Source of the DNA: Gammaproteobacteria bacterium
GTDB taxonomy: Bacteria; Pseudomonadota; Gammaproteobacteria; Steroidobacterales; Steroidobacteraceae
DNA length: 5,655 bases
Reading direction: 5' to 3'
Assembly: GCA_019242385.1 (NCBI GenBank)
Contig: JAFAVO010000163.1
Coordinates: 1 to 5,655, forward strand
Within the stretch, counting starts at the first letter, position 1; each line of letters opens with the position of its first letter. Both the position numbers and the translations under genes were made by a program. Below, piece by piece: positions 1 to 3,536 of this stretch. A model generated the notes under the pieces. It ran no database searches and had not been told where the DNA came from. It saw only the letters and a list, made by a program, of their open reading frames with translations.

Positions 1-52
1 GTTGCAGGCGCAGCGCATCCTCGCCGCGGCGCAAAATGCGGAGGGCTCATGA
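1..52 (+). CDS. 3' end of an unidentified upstream gene (partial)
   Basis: Only the last 16 codons and a TGA stop at 50-52 lie in the window, in the frame that starts at base 2. The readable tail is LQAQRILAAAQNAEGS. It is too short to assign a family. The stop overlaps the start of the next gene as ATGA, the usual sign of translational coupling within an operon, and this overlap is the main reason to believe the frame is coded. The frame shared with the downstream gene is also open from base 1, so a longer downstream gene is a formal alternative, although the GGAGGG before base 49 argues against it. Confidence 0.5.
   Translation, partial: LQAQRILAAAQNAEGS
40..45 (+). promoter_or_regulatory. 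Shine-Dalgarno site of the DUF7009-like gene
   Basis: GGAGGG lies three to four bases before the ATG at 49. The spacing is slightly short but the match is strong. It supports ATG 49 as the start rather than an upstream codon in the same open frame. It is the only strong ribosome binding site found in front of any gene in this window. Confidence 0.6.
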
Positions 53-432
53 AACTGCGGATCAAAGGACCGACCCTGAGATTGCGACTCACGCAGGGTG
101 AGATGCGCGCGCTGCTGGAGGAGGGCACGGTCGAGGAGCACGTACCGTTCGCGCCCGCTGTGCGCCTGGTGTACCGCCTGCGGCGCGACGCGGCGGCGAG
201 TGAGATCAGCGCGAGCTTCCGCAACGGGGTGGTGGAGATCCGGATACCCGAGGCGCTCGCGCGCGAGTGGTGCAACACCGAGCGCGTGACGCTGGCCCAC
301 GAGCAGGCGCTTCCCGAAGGCCCGCTGCGCATCACGCTGGAGAAGGATTTCGCCTGTCTCGCACCCCGGGAAGGAGAGGACGAGTCGGACAACTTTCCCC
401 ACCCCGAGGTAGAAAGCGGCAAGACCTGTTAG
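49..432 (+). CDS. Small conserved protein, DUF7009-like, function unknown
   Basis: This 127-residue soluble protein has no signal peptide or membrane segment. From memory it matches the DUF7009 family pattern: an N-terminal MKLRIKG followed by LRLRLT (residues 1-15), a central beta-rich stretch with EIRIPEALAREW (63-74), then LEKDFACL (97-104) and an acidic tail with the DNFPHP motif (114-119). Its length fits the family. Cysteines are at 75, 103 and 127, the last being the C-terminal residue. The start at 49 is supported by a good Shine-Dalgarno site and an ATGA overlap with the preceding gene, so the two are probably one operon. The TAG stop is one base from the stop of the convergent mocA-like gene. 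The family has no known function that I can name. Its position facing molybdenum cofactor genes suggests, but does not show, a related role. Confidence 0.8.
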   Translation: MKLRIKGPTLRLRLTQGEMRALLEEGTVEEHVPFAPAVRLVYRLRRDAAASEISASFRNGVVEIRIPEALAREWCNTERVTLAHEQALPEGPLRITLEKDFACLAPREGEDESDNFPHPEVESGKTC

Positions 433-470
433 CTCACCGCGGCGCCTCGAGCGCGAGCAGGTCCTCGGGG
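402..470. terminator. Possible imperfect hairpin across the convergent gene ends
   Basis: Nested inverted repeats centre near base 436, exactly on the two convergent stop codons. CCCCGAGG at 402-409 pairs with CCTCGGGG at 463-470, GACCTG at 423-428 with CAGGTC at 458-463, and GCTC at 432-435 with GAGC at 449-452. The outer and inner arms share base 463, so not all can form at once. No T run follows on either strand, so it is not a classical intrinsic terminator. In DNA this rich in GC, short arms also arise by chance. Confidence 0.2.
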
Positions 471-1042
471 GTATCCACATCGATCGCAGCGCTCGGCATG
501 GGCACGCGCACCACGCGATCGGGGTTGCGCGTCAGCAGCGCGCGCGCGCCGGTATCGCCGCGCAGCTCGCTGAGCCCGCGGAAGCAGCTGCGCGGGAAAA
601 TCGCCGGAGCGCCGCACACACCGCCGTATAGCGCCGCGGCGATGTGCTCGGGTTGCTTGCGCCAGCTGCCGGCGAGGCGTCGAAGATCATCGGCGGTCAC
701 GGCCGCCTGGTCCGCGAGCAGCAGCATGACCGCACTGCAGGCCGCGGGCAGGCGCGCCACGCCGGCGCGGATCGAGCTCGCGAGTCCCTCACGCCAATCC
801 TGATTCACCACCACCGAGCCCGGAGAGTGCTTGAGGAGCGGCGCCAGCTCTGCAGCCCCCGAGCCCAGCACGACGATGAGTGCGTTGCCGGTGACTTCCG
901 CCGCGCGTGTGACGGCCGTGTGCAGCAGGGGCCGGCCGGCCACCCGCACCAGCTGCTTGGCCGAGCCGAAGCGCGTCGAGGCGCCGGCCGCGAGCACGAT
1001 CGCATACAGCCCTTCACTGCGGGAGGTGTCGCTCAGCCTCAA
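434..1042 (-). CDS. mocA: MocA/MobA-like molybdenum cofactor nucleotidyltransferase
   Basis: This 202-residue cytosolic enzyme belongs to the NTP-transferase (MobA-like) family. The closest known role is molybdenum cofactor cytidylyltransferase, which joins CTP to Mo-molybdopterin to give the dinucleotide form used by xanthine dehydrogenase-type enzymes. The nucleotide-binding signature LAAGASTRFGSAKQL is at residues 17-31, with arginine 24 and lysine 29. NQDWREGLASS follows at 80-90, the metal-site LADQ at 109-112, GAPAIFP at 144-150, GDTGARALL at 162-170, and DVDTPEDL at 188-195. LAAG rather than LAGG favours MocA over MobA. The start is inferred to be TTG at 1042: it overlaps the stop of the preceding gene as TTGA and leaves 16 residues before the signature. 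No ATG or GTG is equally well placed. The usual proline after LADQ is alanine here. It is the last gene of the xdhC operon. It could act on another nucleotide sugar or cofactor, but the neighbours argue for molybdenum. Confidence 0.85.
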   Translation of the reverse strand: MRLSDTSRSEGLYAIVLAAGASTRFGSAKQLVRVAGRPLLHTAVTRAAEVTGNALIVVLGSGAAELAPLLKHSPGSVVVNQDWREGLASSIRAGVARLPAACSAVMLLLADQAAVTADDLRRLAGSWRKQPEHIAAALYGGVCGAPAIFPRSCFRGLSELRGDTGARALLTRNPDRVVRVPMPSAAIDVDTPEDLLALEAPR

Positions 1043-1593
1043 GCGCGATCCGTGGCCGCACCCAGGCTGGCTCCCCGGGGAGCCTGCGCGGCGACCAGCG
1101 CGTAGCGCCGGCGCTCTTCCAGAATCGAGTCGGCGTCGATGCCAGCGACGGCCCGCCAGTCGGCGGCGCGGGTGTTGGCAGCGAGCAGCGCATCGAGGGC
1201 ATCCCGGCGCGCGCTCCAGGTCCCATTGAAGAACTCGCCGAAGTCGCGCCACGCCTGCGCAGCGGCGGCTCCCGAGCCTGCGCTCCCAGCACACGCCACC
1301 TCGAGCTTCGCGAGTGCATCGCGGCTGCGCCCGCCGCGCGCGAGCGCTTCTTCGAATGCGCGCCGTGCCGGATCGCCCGCGCCGAAGCGCACCTGGATGA
1401 GGTCTGCGAGCCGCTGGTCGCGCTCCTCGAACCAGGCGAGCACACACGCCAGGTACTCGACGCAGGCGCGGCGGAACTGCGCTTCCGATTCGCCCGTCTC
1501 GGGCTGGAGCAGCGTCGCGCAGGCGTTGGCGACCGCGCTGGCGTGCGCGCGCTCGAGGGCAAGTTGGTTGCGGATCAGCTGGATCTCGTTCAT
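1039..1593 (-). CDS. Uncharacterised helical protein in the xdhC-mocA operon
   Basis: I do not recognise this 184-residue protein with confidence. It begins MNEIQLIRNQLALERAH and looks almost wholly alpha-helical. Helices run at about 3-29, 36-70, 74-101, 109-139 and 153-170, separated by glycine- or proline-containing turns, and the rest is rich in Ala, Arg, Leu and Glu. No membrane segment or signal peptide is visible. The layout recalls a four-helix bundle such as the hemerythrin-like fold. However, His17 is the only histidine, so the usual di-iron site cannot be built. Cysteines are at 25, 44, 50 and 101. A conserved-looking block rich in Trp, Arg and Asp lies at 115-163 (WRDFGEFFNGTW at 115-126, ending DSILEERRRY). 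The ATG at 1593 lacks a clear Shine-Dalgarno site. It starts 29 bases after xdhC and overlaps the mocA start by four bases, so it is tightly coupled to cofactor maturation. An accessory or chaperone role is inference from that context. Confidence 0.8.
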   Translation of the reverse strand: MNEIQLIRNQLALERAHASAVANACATLLQPETGESEAQFRRACVEYLACVLAWFEERDQRLADLIQVRFGAGDPARRAFEEALARGGRSRDALAKLEVACAGSAGSGAAAAQAWRDFGEFFNGTWSARRDALDALLAANTRAADWRAVAGIDADSILEERRRYALVAAQAPRGASLGAATDRA

Positions 1594-1622
1594 CGGTGAC
1601 CCACGAGCGACAGCGACAAATC

Positions 1623-2693
1623 CTATAACACCCCGTGCAGGAAGGCATGCAGCTGCGCGACGATGGCGAGCGCAATCGACTCCGGACTGCGGCCGCCGAG
1701 CGCCAGTCCGACCGGCGCGTGCAGCCGGCCCTGCAGCAGCGCCGCCTGAGCTCCCAACTCCGACAGCAGGCGCTCGCGGCGTACCGCAGGCCCGAGCAGC
1801 CCGACGTATGGGATCGTGCCGGGCGCGAGCGCGCGCAGGTAGGCGAGGTCCGAGAGCAGGTGGTGGCTCATGACGATAGCCGCGGCGAAGCCGTGCAGCT
1901 CGAGCAGCTGCGGCAGCGCCTCGGGGCGCACCAGCAGCACGCGGTCCGCGCCCGGGAAGCGATTCGCGTCGGCATAGGCCGCGCGATGGTCCGCGACCGT
2001 GACCTTCCACGAGAGCCGCGCGGCCAGAGCCGCGACCGGCACCGCATCCGGACCCGCACCGAGGAGCAGAATGCGCGGTGGAAGGTCGAGCGGCAGCACG
2101 AAGAGCTTCCAACCCGACTGCTCCACCCAGGCAGTCTCACCGTGCACTGCGGCGCGGCGTAGCTGCACGCGCAGCGGCGAGGCAGCGAGCGGTGAGGCAG
2201 CGAGCGGCCATGCGACGGCGGCACCGCCCGGCTCATCCTCTGGCAGCGCGACCGCACCGACGGGCACTTCGGGATGCGATGAGTCGACCACCAGTCCCAC
2301 CGCGGTCTCGCGGTGGGCGGCCAGGGCCGCCGCGAGATGGGCAAGTGGCTGCCAGCCGTTCGTCGGACCTGTCTGCAACAGGAGTATGTCCATGGCGCCT
2401 TCACATCCGAGCCCGAGTCCAAAGACCAGGTCATCCTCGGTGCGCGCGTCATAGCGCACGTTGCGCGCCGTGCCGCTCGCAATGACAGCGCGCGCGTGCT
2501 CGCGCAGATCACTCTCGAGGCAGCCCCCGGAAATCAGTCCTGCGTACTGACCATCGCCCGCGATGAGAATGAGCGCGCCGGGCTTGCGGTAGGTGGAGCC
2601 CTCGGTGCGCAGTAGCACCCCGAGCGCCAGCGCACGTCCGCCGGCGCGTTCGCGCTCGTACAACGGCAGCAGCGGACCGAGTGTGGCTTCCAC
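1623..2693 (-). CDS. xdhC: XdhC/CoxI-family molybdenum hydroxylase maturation protein
   Basis: This 356-residue cytosolic protein has both XdhC halves. The N-terminal XdhC/CoxI domain (about 10-105) carries RTEGSTYRKPGA (29-40), SGGCLESD (55-62, Cys58) and GLGCEGAMD (94-102, Cys97). The C-terminal Rossmann-type domain (about 205-350) begins ILLLGAGPDAVPVAALA (208-224), with VADHR at 233-237, MSHH at 275-278 and the family end motif GGRSPESIALAI at 333-344. Known XdhC proteins bind the molybdenum cofactor, promote its sulfuration and hand it to the apo-enzyme of the xanthine dehydrogenase family. The start is GTG at 2693: the nearby ATG at 2704 is in another frame, and no in-frame ATG lies between. 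No Shine-Dalgarno site precedes it. A tandem PLAAS repeat sits in the linker between domains. It is the first gene of a three-gene operon and diverges from a TetR gene. The target enzyme is not in the window. Confidence 0.92.
   Translation of the reverse strand: MEATLGPLLPLYERERAGGRALALGVLLRTEGSTYRKPGALILIAGDGQYAGLISGGCLESDLREHARAVIASGTARNVRYDARTEDDLVFGLGLGCEGAMDILLLQTGPTNGWQPLAHLAAALAAHRETAVGLVVDSSHPEVPVGAVALPEDEPGGAAVAWPLAASPLAASPLRVQLRRAAVHGETAWVEQSGWKLFVLPLDLPPRILLLGAGPDAVPVAALAARLSWKVTVADHRAAYADANRFPGADRVLLVRPEALPQLLELHGFAAAIVMSHHLLSDLAYLRALAPGTIPYVGLLGPAVRRERLLSELGAQAALLQGRLHAPVGLALGGRSPESIALAIVAQLHAFLHGVL
2179..2208. repeat. 15-base tandem duplication inside xdhC
   Basis: Two adjacent copies of gaggcagcgagcgg plus one variable base (T in the first, C in the second) fill 2179-2193 and 2194-2208. 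On the coding strand this gives two in-frame copies of PLAAS at residues 163-172, in the linker between the two XdhC domains. It looks like a recent slippage or duplication event that keeps the frame. Confidence 0.85.
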
Positions 2694-2702
2694 GACCAGG
2701 CC

Positions 2703-2708
2703 ATTATG
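2703..2708 (-). promoter_or_regulatory. Possible -10 box for the xdhC operon
   Basis: On the minus strand the hexamer reads CATAAT, five of six matches to TATAAT. It ends nine bases before the GTG at 2693, so transcription would begin within a few bases of the start codon, in keeping with the lack of a ribosome binding site. No good -35 box lies 16-18 bases upstream; TTACCA is at 21. This is a weak prediction. Confidence 0.25.
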
Positions 2709-2729
2709 CCAGCCTGCACTAGCGGCTCA

Positions 2730-2743
2730 TGGTAAATTATCCA
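2730..2743. promoter_or_regulatory. Candidate TetR operator / AT-rich palindrome in the divergent spacer
   Basis: TGGTAAATTATCCA is an imperfect palindrome with arms TGG/CCA and a central AATT, symmetric at 10 of 14 positions. It lies five bases before the TetR start, inside the 54-base gap shared with xdhC, and is the most AT-rich patch of that gap. TetR-family repressors usually bind palindromes in their own divergent promoter, so the place is right. The sequence also contains TAAATT (2733-2738), a weak -10 match for the TetR gene. Protein binding is inference. Confidence 0.3.
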
Positions 2744-2747
2744 CACG

Positions 2748-3497
2748 ATGAATAAATCGCTGCAGTCCGATGGGGCGGGGAGCCGCGAGCCGGGCGCCCG
2801 CGTGCGCAAGCGGCGGGCGCGTGGCCGGCCGCCCGGGGCGAGCGCCGGCAACGTGCGCGAACGTCTGCTGCACGCTTCGCGGGAGCTGTTCCTCCGCTAT
2901 GGGTACCGGGCGGTCTCGAGCCGGCAGATCGGGGCGGCGGCCGGGGTGAATTTCGCCATGATCCGCTACTACTTCGGCGGCAAGCCCGGCCTCTACCGCG
3001 AGATCCTGCGGGGCCTGTTGCCGCCGCAGCTCGCGGATTTCGAGACATGGTCGAACGGCGGCGCCATACCGCTCGAGGACCTGCTCGCGCACATCGTGCG
3101 CCTCTGGGCGAGGCAGCCCTGGATCGCCGGCTTCGTACTGCGTGAGGTTCTGCTGCCCGGTGGCCCCATGCGCGGCATGTTTCTGCGGGAATTCCCCGAG
3201 CGCTTCGTGCCGCAGATCGAGCGTGCGGTGATCGAGCAGATGCGCCGGGGCGCCTTGCGCGCGGACCTGGACCCGAAGCTGCTGGTGCTCTCCATCCTCA
3301 GCCTCGCCATCTTCCCGTTTCTCGGCTTCGCGCTCACCGGCCGGGTGTTCGGCGTGCGGCATGACGAGGAGTTCGTCGCACGCTTTCTTGCACACACCCA
3401 GGCGCTGCTGACACACGGCCTGACCCCGACGCCCCCATACGGTGCGTCCGCGGCAGCCCCACACGGCAGCGTTGCGCCTGCGCGGGAGCGTCAGTAG
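2748..3497 (+). CDS. TetR/AcrR-family transcriptional regulator
   Basis: This 249-residue DNA-binding repressor has the TetR N-terminal domain at about 36-85: helix 1 with RERLLHASRELFLRYGYRAVS (residues 37-57), then the helix-turn-helix SSRQIGAAAGVNFAMIRYYFGGK (57-79) ending in the family YYFGGKPGLY pattern. The rest, to about 222, is the helical ligand-binding and dimer domain; its ligand cannot be told. A basic arm KRRARGRPPG (21-30) precedes the domain and resembles an AT-hook-like minor-groove contact. A loose proline/alanine tail (226-249) makes it longer than the usual 190-220 residues. The ATG at 2748 has no Shine-Dalgarno site, and a leaderless message is possible. It diverges from xdhC by 54 bases, so it may regulate itself and that operon. 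It is also followed by thrA on the same strand after 39 bases. Confidence 0.9.
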   Translation: MNKSLQSDGAGSREPGARVRKRRARGRPPGASAGNVRERLLHASRELFLRYGYRAVSSRQIGAAAGVNFAMIRYYFGGKPGLYREILRGLLPPQLADFETWSNGGAIPLEDLLAHIVRLWARQPWIAGFVLREVLLPGGPMRGMFLREFPERFVPQIERAVIEQMRRGALRADLDPKLLVLSILSLAIFPFLGFALTGRVFGVRHDEEFVARFLAHTQALLTHGLTPTPPYGASAAAPHGSVAPARERQ

Positions 3498-3536
3498 AGT
3501 CGCAGCGCCTGTCAGACTCCATCAATCCTGGTTGAA

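Noticed and set aside
434..1675. A single 413-codon minus-strand reading frame covering mocA and the helical gene
   Set aside because: Only the last 202 codons carry the MocA pattern. The rest is an out-of-frame Arg-rich shadow of the helical protein gene.
1139..1873. A 244-codon plus-strand frame antisense to the molybdenum operon
   Set aside because: It is low-complexity Ala/Arg/Ser sequence spanning two real genes and the gap between them, as expected by chance in GC-rich DNA.
1039..2112. A 357-codon minus-strand frame extending the helical protein into xdhC
   Set aside because: The extension is antisense-like, Arg/Ala-rich and overlaps the well-supported XdhC C-terminal domain. The natural ATG is at 1593.
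2704..2706. The minus-strand ATG as the start of xdhC
   Set aside because: It is in a different frame from the XdhC domain. The GTG at 2693 is in frame and gives a normal N-terminus.
2727..3464. A 245-codon minus-strand frame opposite the TetR gene
   Set aside because: It has no family pattern and mirrors the high-GC codon bias of the clear TetR gene on the other strand.
3498..3536. A threonine-type attenuator leader before thrA
   Set aside because: The gap is only 39 bases, encodes no Thr/Ile run and shows no paired stems with a T tract.
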